The position numbers and the translations under genes were made by a program. The notes below the pieces were generated by a model. That model had not been told where the DNA came from, made no database searches, and saw only the letters and a list, made by a program, of their open reading frames with translations. DNA of 64,000 nucleotides from Pseudomonadota bacterium (GTDB lineage Bacteria; Pseudomonadota; Alphaproteobacteria; Acetobacterales; Acetobacteraceae): the NCBI GenBank assembly GCA_021801255.1, contig JAJYYH010000036.1, forward strand, positions 62,001-126,000, in the 5' to 3' direction. Below, in pieces: positions 47,065-55,743 of this stretch (the first letter of the stretch is position 1; each line of letters starts with the position of its first letter).

Positions 47065-47636
47065 TCCGCAAGCTCTTGACCATCGTCGAGGAAACCCATC
47101 GCGAGGCCGATCGCGAAATTCGCCCACCCACCCGCAAGGCCGCCGCGATCGCGGTGATCGCCAACCCCTGCGCCGGACGCTACGCCGAGGATCTCTCCGA
47201 ATTGATCGAGACCGGGGCGATGCTCGGCGGCCTTCTCGGCGAACGCGCGGTGCGCGCCCTCGGCATCGAGCCGGGCGCGGTGCAAAGTTACGGCAAGGCG
47301 GCGATCGTCGGCGAGGATGGCGAACTCGAACACGCCGCCGCCATCCTGCACCCGAAACTCGGCGCGCCGCTCCGCCACGCGGTCGAGAAGGGGGCGGCGC
47401 TGGTGCCGAGCGCCAAGAAGCGCGGCGGGCTGGGCACGGTGATCGACGTGCCGCTCGGCCACAAGGACGCGGCTTTCGTGCGCAGTCATTTCGACGCCAT
47501 GGAAGTGCGGGTCCACGACGCGCCGCGGCGCGATGAAATCGTCGTCGCCGTGGTGGTGACGGATGCCGGGCGGCCGCTTGCGCGCATCGGCGGTCTCAGT
47601 GTCGACCAGATCGAAGGCAAGGACGGATTGCGATGA
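47061..47636 (+). CDS. DUF1185 ('amino acid synthesis') family protein
   Basis: KAAAIAVIANPCAGRYAEDLSELIETGAMLGGLLGERAV; VQSYGKAAIVGEDGELEHAAAILHPKLGAPLR. Confidence 0.8.
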   Translation: MIRKLLTIVEETHREADREIRPPTRKAAAIAVIANPCAGRYAEDLSELIETGAMLGGLLGERAVRALGIEPGAVQSYGKAAIVGEDGELEHAAAILHPKLGAPLRHAVEKGAALVPSAKKRGGLGTVIDVPLGHKDAAFVRSHFDAMEVRVHDAPRRDEIVVAVVVTDAGRPLARIGGLSVDQIEGKDGLR

Positions 47637-48853
47637 CCCAGATAAAACTCTCCCGCCGCGCTTTACTCGCCGGCACCACCGCCGCGCTCGCCGCGCCCAC
47701 CCTGGCGCGCGCCCTGGATGCCAAGCCGATCCGCATCGGCGAGATCAATTCCTACAGCGCCGTGCCGGCCTTCACGCTGCCCTATCGCAACGGCTGGCAG
47801 CTCGCGCTCACCCATATCAACGACGCCGGCGGCGTGCTCGGGCGCAAGCTCGAAGTGATCTCGCGCGATGACGCGGGCAAGCCGCAAGACGCGGTGCGGC
47901 TCGCCGGCGAACTGATCGAGAACGAAAAAGTCGATGTCCTCGCCGGGGGATTTCTCTCCAATGTCGGCTTGGCGCTGTCCGATTTCTCGGCGCGGAAGCA
48001 GGTGATCTATATCGCCGGCGAGCCGCTCACCGACGCCTTGGTTTGGGAAAAGGGCCAGCCTTTCTGTTTTCGGCTGCGCCCCTCGACCTACATGCAGGCG
48101 GCGATGCTGGTCGCGGAGGCGGCAAAACTCCCGGCCAGGCGCTGGGTGAGCGTCGCGCCGAATTACGAATACGGCCAATCGGCGGTGAAATGGTTTTCCG
48201 AGCTCCTCAAGGCGCGCCGCCCAGACATCGAATTCGTCACCGCGCAATGGCCGGCGCTCGGCCATATCGACGCCGGCGCGGTCGCCGAGGCCCTGGCGGC
48301 GGCGAAGCCGGAGGCGATCTATAATGTCACCTTCGGCCCCGACCTCACCAATTTCGTCCGCCAGGGCAATACCCGCGGCCTGTTCGAGGGGCGCGCGGTG
48401 GTCTCGCTGCTCACCGGCGAGCCGGAATATCTCGACCCGCTCGGCGCCGAGACGCCGCCGGGCTGGATCGTCACCGGCTATCCCTGGGCGAGCCTCGACA
48501 CGCCCGCGCACAAGGCGTTCCGTGAAGCCTATCAGAGCCAATTCCACGACTATCCGCGCATGGGTTCGGTGGTCGGCTACGCGCTGATCCACGCGATCGC
48601 CGCCGGCATCACGCGGGCCGGCGGCACCGAGGCGGCGGCCATGGCGCGGGGCTTCGCCGGAGCGCAATTCGAGACACCGTTCGGCGCCGCCCAGTTCCGC
48701 GCCATCGACCATCAATCGACGCTCGGCACTTTTGTCGGGCGCACCGCGCTCAAGGACGACAAGGGCGTCATGGTCGATTGGCACTATGTCGATGGCGCCG
48801 CGGTTTTGCCCGATGATGCGACGGTCAAGAAGCTGCGCCCCAATGCTGGTTAG
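47633..48853 (+). CDS. Branched-chain-amino-acid-type ABC transporter substrate-binding protein
   Basis: Signal peptide; IRIGEINSYSAVPAFTLPYRNGWQLALTHINDAGGVLGRKLEVISRDDAGKPQDAV. Confidence 0.85.
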   Translation: MTQIKLSRRALLAGTTAALAAPTLARALDAKPIRIGEINSYSAVPAFTLPYRNGWQLALTHINDAGGVLGRKLEVISRDDAGKPQDAVRLAGELIENEKVDVLAGGFLSNVGLALSDFSARKQVIYIAGEPLTDALVWEKGQPFCFRLRPSTYMQAAMLVAEAAKLPARRWVSVAPNYEYGQSAVKWFSELLKARRPDIEFVTAQWPALGHIDAGAVAEALAAAKPEAIYNVTFGPDLTNFVRQGNTRGLFEGRAVVSLLTGEPEYLDPLGAETPPGWIVTGYPWASLDTPAHKAFREAYQSQFHDYPRMGSVVGYALIHAIAAGITRAGGTEAAAMARGFAGAQFETPFGAAQFRAIDHQSTLGTFVGRTALKDDKGVMVDWHYVDGAAVLPDDATVKKLRPNAG

Positions 48854-48947
48854 ACCAGGGGTTTCACCCCTGGACCCCAGCAAAGGCGGCGCCTTTGCAA
48901 TCCTTCCCGACATGCGGGTCGAGGGCGGGGCCCTCGCCTTGACCTGG
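48851..48947 (-). repeat. GC-rich dispersed intergenic repeat, copy C
   Basis: Reverse complement GACCCGCATGTCGGGAAGGATTGCAAAGGCGCCGCCTTTGCTGGGGTCCAGGGGTGAAACCCCTGG aligns with copies A/B. Confidence 0.75.
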
Positions 48948-48956
48948 ATTTGACTG

Positions 48957-50792
48957 ATGGACGCGCTCGCCGTCTCCCTCCTCACCGGCCTGGCCGATGC
49001 CGCCTCGCTGTTTCTCGTGGCCTCCGGGCTCACGGTGATTTTCGGCGTCACCCGCGTGGTCAATTTCGCCCATGGCAGCCTCTATCTGCTCGGCGCCTAT
49101 ATCGGCTGGAGCCTGCTCACCCGGCTGCCGCACTCGCCGCTTGGCTTTCTGCTCGGGGCGCTCGCGACGATCATCGCGCTCGCGGTGATCGGGATGGCGC
49201 TTGAGATGGCCCTGCTGCGCCGGGTCTATCGCGTGCCCGAACTGTTTCAGTTGCTCGCGACGTTCGGCGTGGTGCTGATGGTCCAGGACATCGCGCAGTA
49301 TTTCTGGGGGGCAGAGGATCTGACTCTCCCCCGCCCGCCCTGGCTGCGCGCCTTCGTGCTCATCGGGAACCAGCGTTTTCCCCGCTTCGATCTCGTTATT
49401 ATCATCCTTTTCCCGCTGGTGTTCGGCGTGCTCTGGCTGTTGTTCCGGCGCACCCGCTGGGGGCGTCTGGTGCGCGCGGCGACCGAGGATCGCGAGATGG
49501 TGGCGGCCTTGGGCGTCGATCAGCGGCGGCTTTTCACCTCGGTCTTCGCGCTCGGGGCGGGATTGGCGGGGCTGGGCGGCGTGCTGGCGCTGCCCGATGC
49601 CTCGGCCAACCTGCAAATGGATCTCTCCAGCGTCACCGACGCCTTCGTGGTGGTTGTCGTGGGTGGGCTCGGCAGCCTGCCGGGGGCGGCGCTGGCGAGC
49701 CTGTTGATCGGCCTGCTGCAATCCTTCGGCATCATGCTGATCCCCCGCGCGACCCTGGCGCTGGTCTTCGTGGTGATGGCGGTGGTGCTCATCCTGCGCC
49801 CCAACGGGCTGCTCGGCCGCCCGATTTCGGGCAGCGGCGGCGGCACGCCGGCGCTGGTGCGCCCGGCACCGATGGCGCTCCGCGCGGCCGGCGGCGCGGC
49901 GCTCTGCGCGGCTCTCCTCGCGCCGTTCTATCTCGGCGATTACGCCCTCGCCATCGCCACCGAAATGCTGATCGCCATGCTGTTCGCGGCCAGCCTTCAT
50001 TTCATGATGGGGCCGGGGGGCATGGCGAGTTTCGGCCATGCCGCGTGGTTCGGCATCGGCGCCTATGCGAGCGCCTTCGCGGCCCACCTGCTGGCCGCGC
50101 CGATGCCGCTCGGCCTCGCCCTCGCCCCGCTCGCCGCCGGCGTTCTGGCCGTGGCCTTCGGCGCCTTCGTGGTGCGGCTCTCGGGCGTCTATCTCGCCAT
50201 GCTGACCCTCGCTTTTGCCGAAATCGCCTGGGCGATCGCTTTTCAGTGGGTCGATCTCACCGGCGGCGATAACGGCATTCTCGGCGTCTGGCCGGCACCC
50301 TGGGCCGCGGGGCCGCGCGGGTTCTACTGGCTGGCGCTCGGCGTTACGGTGGGCGGAACGCTAGCGCTTCGCCATCTGCTCGCGACGCCGTTCGGCTACA
50401 GCCTGCGCGGGGCGCGTGATTCGCGCCTGCGCGCCGAGGCGATCGGCATTCCCGCCGCCCGCATCCAGCTCGCCGCCTTCACCCTCGCCGGCGCCGCGGC
50501 GGGGCTGGCGGGCGGGCTCTATGCCTATGCCAAGGGCAGCGTTTTCCCGACCTATATCAGCCTCGGCCATTCCGTCGATGCGCTTCTCATGGTGCTGCTC
50601 GGCGGGGTGGCGACGATGAGCGGGCCGATCCTCGGCGCGCTGGCCTATACCGGGCTCTATGATCTCCTGCTGGCGGCGACCAGCCTGTGGCGGCTGGTGC
50701 TGGGGGCCGCGATCATCGTCTTGGTGCTGGCATTTCCCGAGGGCATCGCCGGCGCCATCCTGCGGCTCTGGACCCGCCTCCGCCCGGCATGA
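48957..50792 (+). CDS. Fused LivH-LivM-type ABC transporter permease
   Basis: LivH-type GLTVIFGVTRVVNFAHGSLYLLGAY in the first half; LivM-type GPGGMASFGHAAWFGIGAYASAF and VRLSGVYLAMLTLAFAEIAWA in the second. Confidence 0.85.
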   Translation: MDALAVSLLTGLADAASLFLVASGLTVIFGVTRVVNFAHGSLYLLGAYIGWSLLTRLPHSPLGFLLGALATIIALAVIGMALEMALLRRVYRVPELFQLLATFGVVLMVQDIAQYFWGAEDLTLPRPPWLRAFVLIGNQRFPRFDLVIIILFPLVFGVLWLLFRRTRWGRLVRAATEDREMVAALGVDQRRLFTSVFALGAGLAGLGGVLALPDASANLQMDLSSVTDAFVVVVVGGLGSLPGAALASLLIGLLQSFGIMLIPRATLALVFVVMAVVLILRPNGLLGRPISGSGGGTPALVRPAPMALRAAGGAALCAALLAPFYLGDYALAIATEMLIAMLFAASLHFMMGPGGMASFGHAAWFGIGAYASAFAAHLLAAPMPLGLALAPLAAGVLAVAFGAFVVRLSGVYLAMLTLAFAEIAWAIAFQWVDLTGGDNGILGVWPAPWAAGPRGFYWLALGVTVGGTLALRHLLATPFGYSLRGARDSRLRAEAIGIPAARIQLAAFTLAGAAAGLAGGLYAYAKGSVFPTYISLGHSVDALLMVLLGGVATMSGPILGALAYTGLYDLLLAATSLWRLVLGAAIIVLVLAFPEGIAGAILRLWTRLRPA

Positions 50793-50802
50793 AGCAGCCG
50801 CC

Positions 50803-51573
50803 GTGAAGTCACCGGGGCCGGTGTTGCTGGTGGAGAACCTCCACAAATCCTTCGGCGGCGTGGCCGCCGTCGCGGGGGTGAGCTTCGCCCTCGATGCCGG
50901 CGAGATGCTGGCGCTGATCGGCCCCAACGGGGCGGGCAAATCGACCTGTTTCAACATGCTGAGCGGCCAGATCCGCCCCGATTCCGGGGCGGTCATGCTC
51001 AATGGCGAGGCGGTGGGCGGGATGGCGCCCCGCGCCATCTGGCGGCGCGGCGTCGGGAGGACCTTCCAGATCACCGCGACCTTCGCCTCGATGACGGTGC
51101 GCGAGAACGTGCAGATGGCGCTTATTTCGCACCACCACCGCCTGTGGCGCAGCCTCCGCCCGGCGCGGCGGCTTTTCGTGGCCGAGGCCGAGGCGCTGCT
51201 CGGGCCCGTGGGCATGGCCGAGCAGGCCGAGCGGGCGGCGGGCGAATTGGCCTATGGCGATCTCAAGCGGCTCGAACTCGCGATCGCGCTCGCCCATGCG
51301 CCGCGGCTGCTGCTGATGGACGAGCCCACCGCCGGCATGGCGCCCGCCGAGCGCGGCGGGTTGATGGCGCTCGCCCGCCGGCTGGCCAACGCGCGCGACA
51401 TCGCCGTTTTATTCACCGAGCACGACATGGACGTGGTGTTCGGCATCGCCGACCGCATCCTGGTGCTCGATCGCGGGCGGCTGATCGCCGAGGGTAGCGG
51501 CGCCGAAATCCGTGCCGATCCCCGGGTCCGCGCGATCTATCTCGGCTCGGGCGAAACCAGCGGCGGGCATTGA
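50803..51573 (+). CDS. ABC transporter ATP-binding protein (LivG family)
   Basis: GPNGAGKST; GRTFQITATFASMTVRENVQMAL; LLLMDEPTAGMAPAE; GTG start. Confidence 0.85.
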   Translation: MKSPGPVLLVENLHKSFGGVAAVAGVSFALDAGEMLALIGPNGAGKSTCFNMLSGQIRPDSGAVMLNGEAVGGMAPRAIWRRGVGRTFQITATFASMTVRENVQMALISHHHRLWRSLRPARRLFVAEAEALLGPVGMAEQAERAAGELAYGDLKRLELAIALAHAPRLLLMDEPTAGMAPAERGGLMALARRLANARDIAVLFTEHDMDVVFGIADRILVLDRGRLIAEGSGAEIRADPRVRAIYLGSGETSGGH

Positions 51574-51589
51574 GGGGCGAGGCTGGGGG

Positions 51590-52303
51590 ATGCTGGAAGT
51601 GGCGGGGCTTTGCAGTTTTTATGGGCGGGCGCAGATCCTGCGCGATATCGCGCTCGACTGCGCCGCGGGCGAGGTGCTCGTGCTGCTCGGGCGCAACGGC
51701 GCGGGCAAATCGACGACGCTGAAATCCCTCATCGGCCTGGTGCGCCCGCAGGCCGGCAGCATCCGTTTCGCCGGCGCCGAGATCGCGGGCGCCGAGCCGC
51801 ATCGCATCGCCCGCCTCGGCCTCGGCTACGTGCCCGAGGAGCGGCGGATTTTCACCACCCTCACGGTGGCGGAAAATCTCGACATCGGCCGCCAGCCGCC
51901 GCGCCCGGGCATTCGGCCCTGGACCCCGGCGCGGCTCTATGAGGTGTTTCCCAATCTCGGCGCCATGCCGGCGCGCATCGGCGGGCGGATGAGCGGGGGC
52001 GAGCAGCAGATGCTGGCGATCGCGCGCACCTTGATGGGCAATCCGCGTCTGATCCTGCTCGACGAGCCGAGCGAGGGACTGGCGCCGCTGATCGTCGAGC
52101 AGATGGCGGGCGCCATCGCCGCGCTCAAGCGCGAGGGGGTGGGCGTGGTGCTCGCCGAGCAGAACCTCTATTTCGCGCTTGGTCTCGCCGATCGCGCGGT
52201 TGTGATCGAAAAAGGCGCTGTGGTGTGGCAAGGAAGCGCCGCCGCGCTCGCCCACGACGAGGCCACGCGCCAGCGTTTTCTCGCCGTCGGCGCGGCATCC
52301 TGA
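51590..52303 (+). CDS. ABC transporter ATP-binding protein (LivF family)
   Basis: GRNGAGKSTTLKSLIGL; GLGYVPEERRIFTTLTVAENL; MSGGEQQMLAIARTLMGNPRLILLDEPSEGLAP. Confidence 0.85.
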   Translation: MLEVAGLCSFYGRAQILRDIALDCAAGEVLVLLGRNGAGKSTTLKSLIGLVRPQAGSIRFAGAEIAGAEPHRIARLGLGYVPEERRIFTTLTVAENLDIGRQPPRPGIRPWTPARLYEVFPNLGAMPARIGGRMSGGEQQMLAIARTLMGNPRLILLDEPSEGLAPLIVEQMAGAIAALKREGVGVVLAEQNLYFALGLADRAVVIEKGAVVWQGSAAALAHDEATRQRFLAVGAAS

Positions 52304-52359
52304 CGAATTCTCAACCATTGCGCCGCTAGGCTGCGCAGGGCCTTTTCCGGGAGAAGTGC

Positions 52360-53790
52360 ATGGCGTTCCTGCTGGTTCTGCTCATGCTGCTGCTGGCCGC
52401 GATCGCCGCGCTCTACCTTCACGACCGTCGCCAGTCGCAACACACCATCCTCCGCAATTTCCCGGTGATCGGCCATTTCCGCTACTTCGCCGAGACCTGG
52501 GGCGATTATATGCGGCAATATCAATATCTTCCGGACTGGGTGGAGCGGCCGTTCAACCGGTTGGAGCGCGCCTGGGTCTATCGCTCGTCCAAGGGGGTTT
52601 CCAATCTGGTGAGCTTCGGCAGCGAGAACGTGCCGAGCTTCGTCTTCCGCAACGCCCCGTTTCCGGTGCTGGACAGCGAAAAACGCCCTTTCCCCGGCAA
52701 AACCATCGGCATCGCCGCCGGCCCCGGCGCCTGCCGCACCCCCTATGTGGCGAAAAGTTTTTTCAACATCTCGGGCATGAGCTACGGCGCGCTCAGCCAC
52801 GCCGCCGTCACCGCGCTCTCGCATGGCGCCCGCCTGGCCGGCGTCTGGATGGCGACCGGCGAGGGTGGGCTCGCGCCCTATCACCTCCAGGGCGGCGGCG
52901 ATCTGGTGATGCAGATCGGCACCGCGAAATATGGCGTGCGCGACGCCGAAGGCCGCCTGAGCGAGGCGCGCCTGCGCGAGATCGCGGCCATCGCCGCGGT
53001 GCGGATGTTCGAGGTCAAGCTCGCGCAAGGCGCCAAACCCGGCAAGGGCGGCATCCTGCCGGCCGCCAAGGTCACGCCCGAGATCGCCGAGATCCGCGGC
53101 ATCCCGGCGGGGGAGGACAGTATCAGCCCCAACCGTCACCTCGATATCGGCAATATCGCCGAGCTGGGCGCCTTCGTCGCGCGCCTCCGCGACATCACCG
53201 GCAAGCCGGTGGGGGTGAAATTCGTGCTCGGCGATCCCGCCTTTCTCGATGACTGGTTCGGCGATTGCGTGGCGCACCCCGAACACTGCCCCGATTATGT
53301 GCAGATCGACGGCGGCGAGGGCGGCACCGGCGCGGCACCGGCGCCCTTGGCCGATTATGTCGGCCTGCCGATCACCCAGGCGCTGCCCGAGGTAACGGCC
53401 GCGCGCGCGCGCCACGGCCTCACGACGCGGCTCCGCGTCGTTGCCGCGGGCAAGCTCGTCACCCCCGACAAGGTCGCCTGGGCACTCGCCATGGGCGCGG
53501 ATTTCGTGAGTTCGGCGCGCGGCTTCATGTTCTCGCTGGGCTGCATCCAGGCGATGAAATGCGGCTCCGGCCAGTGCCCGACCGGGGTGACAGCCTCCAA
53601 CCCCCGGCTTATCGCCGGGCTCGACCCCACGGACAAAGCGGTGCGCGTCGCCCGCTACGCAACCCGCCTGCAAGAGGAAGTGGCGATGATCGCCCATTCC
53701 TGCGGCGCCGCCGATGTCACGGGGCTGCGCCCCCATCACGTCACCGACATCGAAAAAGGCGTGGGCGGCTTCCGGGCCCCGGCGGAGTAG
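52360..53790 (+). CDS. FMN-binding glutamate synthase family protein (GltB2-like, N-terminal TM)
   Basis: FFNISGMSYGALSHAAVTALSHGA; KPGKGGILPAAKVTPEIAEIRGI; QIDGGEGGTGAAPAPLAD; CGSGQCPTGVTAS. Confidence 0.9.
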   Translation: MAFLLVLLMLLLAAIAALYLHDRRQSQHTILRNFPVIGHFRYFAETWGDYMRQYQYLPDWVERPFNRLERAWVYRSSKGVSNLVSFGSENVPSFVFRNAPFPVLDSEKRPFPGKTIGIAAGPGACRTPYVAKSFFNISGMSYGALSHAAVTALSHGARLAGVWMATGEGGLAPYHLQGGGDLVMQIGTAKYGVRDAEGRLSEARLREIAAIAAVRMFEVKLAQGAKPGKGGILPAAKVTPEIAEIRGIPAGEDSISPNRHLDIGNIAELGAFVARLRDITGKPVGVKFVLGDPAFLDDWFGDCVAHPEHCPDYVQIDGGEGGTGAAPAPLADYVGLPITQALPEVTAARARHGLTTRLRVVAAGKLVTPDKVAWALAMGADFVSSARGFMFSLGCIQAMKCGSGQCPTGVTASNPRLIAGLDPTDKAVRVARYATRLQEEVAMIAHSCGAADVTGLRPHHVTDIEKGVGGFRAPAE

Positions 53791-53804
53791 GGATAGGGAA
53801 GGGA

Positions 53805-53898
53805 AGGCGCCCCTCCCCCGGCAAGCCTCCAGGATGGGGGTCTGGGGCCTCAGGCCCCAGCGGGGTCGAGGGGCAGCGCCCCTCGCCTTGCCTTGCCT
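53805..53898 (-). repeat. GC-rich dispersed intergenic repeat, copy D
   Basis: GGGTCTGGGGCCTCAGGCCCCAGCGGGGTC resembles copy B; includes palindrome CTGGGGCCTcAGGCCCCAG (53842-53860). Confidence 0.6.
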
Positions 53899-53941
53899 TC
53901 TCCCGTCGGCGGCGCAAGATTGTGCGTGAGGGAGCGCCACG

Positions 53942-54271
53942 ATGTGCCGTTTATTTCTCAGCCAGGATCCCGCCACCTATGCCGCCGAGACCCGGGCGCT
54001 GCGCCTGCATGGGCATGCGACCTCGCTCCGTCTCGAAGCGGCGTTCTGGGATATTCTCGAGGAAATCGCGGCGCGCGAGGGTCTTCCGCTGGTCCGCTTC
54101 ATTGCCGTGCTGCATGACGAGATTGTCGAGCGGTTGGGCGAGGTGCCGAATTTCGCCTCGTTCCTGCGCGTCACCTGCCTGCACTATCTCCGCCACCAGG
54201 ATCTACACGCCGCCCAACTCGCCGCGCGCGCCGAGGTAAATACGGAAAATCGGGAAAAAATGATAGCCTGA
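53942..54271 (+). CDS. Ribbon-helix-helix domain protein
   Basis: MCRLFLSQDPATYAAETRALRLHGHATSLRLEAAFWDILEEIAAREGLPLVRFIAVLHDE. Confidence 0.8.
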   Translation: MCRLFLSQDPATYAAETRALRLHGHATSLRLEAAFWDILEEIAAREGLPLVRFIAVLHDEIVERLGEVPNFASFLRVTCLHYLRHQDLHAAQLAARAEVNTENREKMIA

Positions 54272-54338
54272 TACTACCCCCCCGCCCGCGCGCCAGCCTA
54301 GTCTTGGCGCAATAAGTCTGACGGGAGGAAATTTGCCG

Positions 54339-54728
54339 ATGGCGCGGCTTCTGCGCACAGCGCTGCTATTTGCGGGGGTTTTGGCCCCACTCGCGGCGCG
54401 GGCGCAGATGACCTTGCCGGCGCCAGCGCCGATGGACGCCGCGAGCCTCTTTCGCACGCAATGCGGTACCTGCCACACGCTCGACCCCGCCGAGCCGATC
54501 CGTCAGGGGCCGCCGTTGCGCGGCGTGATCGGGCGCAAGGCGGGATCGGTCCCGGGATTCCACTATTCGCCGGGCTTTGCCACGGCCGGGTTCACCTGGG
54601 ATGCCAAGAAGCTCGATGCCTGGCTGACCGATCCGCAAGCCGTCATTCCCGGCGCGGTGATGCTCTACCACCAGCGCGACGCGGCGAAGCGCCAGGCGAT
54701 CATTGCATTTCTGGAGACCCAACACTGA
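54339..54728 (+). CDS. Periplasmic c-type cytochrome
   Basis: Signal peptide; CGTCH heme motif; GPPLRGVIGRKAGSVPGFHYSPGFATAGFTWDAKKLDAWL. Confidence 0.85.
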   Translation: MARLLRTALLFAGVLAPLAARAQMTLPAPAPMDAASLFRTQCGTCHTLDPAEPIRQGPPLRGVIGRKAGSVPGFHYSPGFATAGFTWDAKKLDAWLTDPQAVIPGAVMLYHQRDAAKRQAIIAFLETQH

Positions 54729-55123
54729 TGGCGAAAGCGATCCATACCATGATCCGCGTGCGCGACGAGGCGCGCGCGGTCGCATTCTATCGCGCGGCGT
54801 TTGGGTTGGATGTCGCGGAACGGCTGGTTTTTCCCGGCTTCACCTTGGTCTATCTGCGCAATGGGGAAGCGGATTTCGAGCTGGAACTCACCATCAACGC
54901 CGACCGGCACGAGCCCTATGAGCTCGGTGACGGCTATGGCCATCTCGCTTTCGTGGTTGACGATCTCGATGCCGAGCACCAGCGCTTTACCGCGGCCGGG
55001 TTCGCGCCGACGGCGGTGAAGGAGTTGCGGCAGGACGGGGCGCGGCGCGCGCGGTTCTGTTTTCTCACCGATCCCGACGGCTACCGCATCGAGGTGCTGG
55101 AGAAATTCGGCCGCTATCGTTGA
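54728..55123 (+). CDS. VOC/glyoxalase family protein (lactoylglutathione-lyase-like)
   Basis: MAKAIHTMIRVRDEARAVAFYRAAFGLDVAERLVFPGFTLVYLRNGE; TGATG overlap with the cytochrome gene. Confidence 0.85.
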   Translation: MAKAIHTMIRVRDEARAVAFYRAAFGLDVAERLVFPGFTLVYLRNGEADFELELTINADRHEPYELGDGYGHLAFVVDDLDAEHQRFTAAGFAPTAVKELRQDGARRARFCFLTDPDGYRIEVLEKFGRYR

Positions 55124-55174
55124 AACGAGCGGCTGCGGCCGATCCGATCAAGAACATGCAAGGGAGGTTCCGAC

Positions 55175-55729
55175 ATGATGCGCCTCATCGATCGTCTTCC
55201 CCGCCTTGGCCGGCGGCGATTTCTGCGCGGCGGCGCTGGCGCCTTGCCAGCCGCGGCGCTGCTTGCGGGCGGCGTTGCGGTATCGGCCACGCGGGTCTGG
55301 GGGGAGGACGCCAAGGCCCTGAAACCGGGCAGCGCCGTGACCCTGGTGCGGGTCGCCCGCGATATCTATCCGCATGACCGGATCCCCGACATTTTTTACG
55401 CCCGCGCGGTGCTGATGCTCGATGCCGCGGCGGTCAGCGATAACACGCTCCGCGATCTGCTGGAGGAGGGCGTGATGCGGCTCGATGCCGATGCGCGCGA
55501 TCGTTTCCAGAGCCCCTATCTCGAGGTCGCGGGCGAGAGCGATCGCGTGGCGCTGCTTGAGGCCATTTCCGCCGGCGCCTTCTTCAAGAAGGTGCATGGC
55601 GCTCTCACCGTGTCGTTCTACAACCAGCACGAATTATGGCCGCGCTTCGGCTATGAGGGATCCTCCGCCGAATATGGTGGCTACCTCCATCGTGGCTTTG
55701 ACGATATCGACTGGCTGCCGAAATCCTGA
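55175..55729 (+). CDS. Tat-secreted gluconate 2-dehydrogenase subunit 3-like protein
   Basis: GRRRFLRGGAG twin-arginine motif; adjacency to the GMC oxidoreductase; DIYPHDRIPDIFYARAVLMLD. Confidence 0.7.
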   Translation: MMRLIDRLPRLGRRRFLRGGAGALPAAALLAGGVAVSATRVWGEDAKALKPGSAVTLVRVARDIYPHDRIPDIFYARAVLMLDAAAVSDNTLRDLLEEGVMRLDADARDRFQSPYLEVAGESDRVALLEAISAGAFFKKVHGALTVSFYNQHELWPRFGYEGSSAEYGGYLHRGFDDIDWLPKS

Positions 55730-55743
55730 GGGGGAGAACGACC

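Noticed and set aside
52168-53976. 602-aa minus-strand ORF
   Set aside because: Antisense to the clear GltB2-like gene; its frame only mirrors that gene's codon bias.
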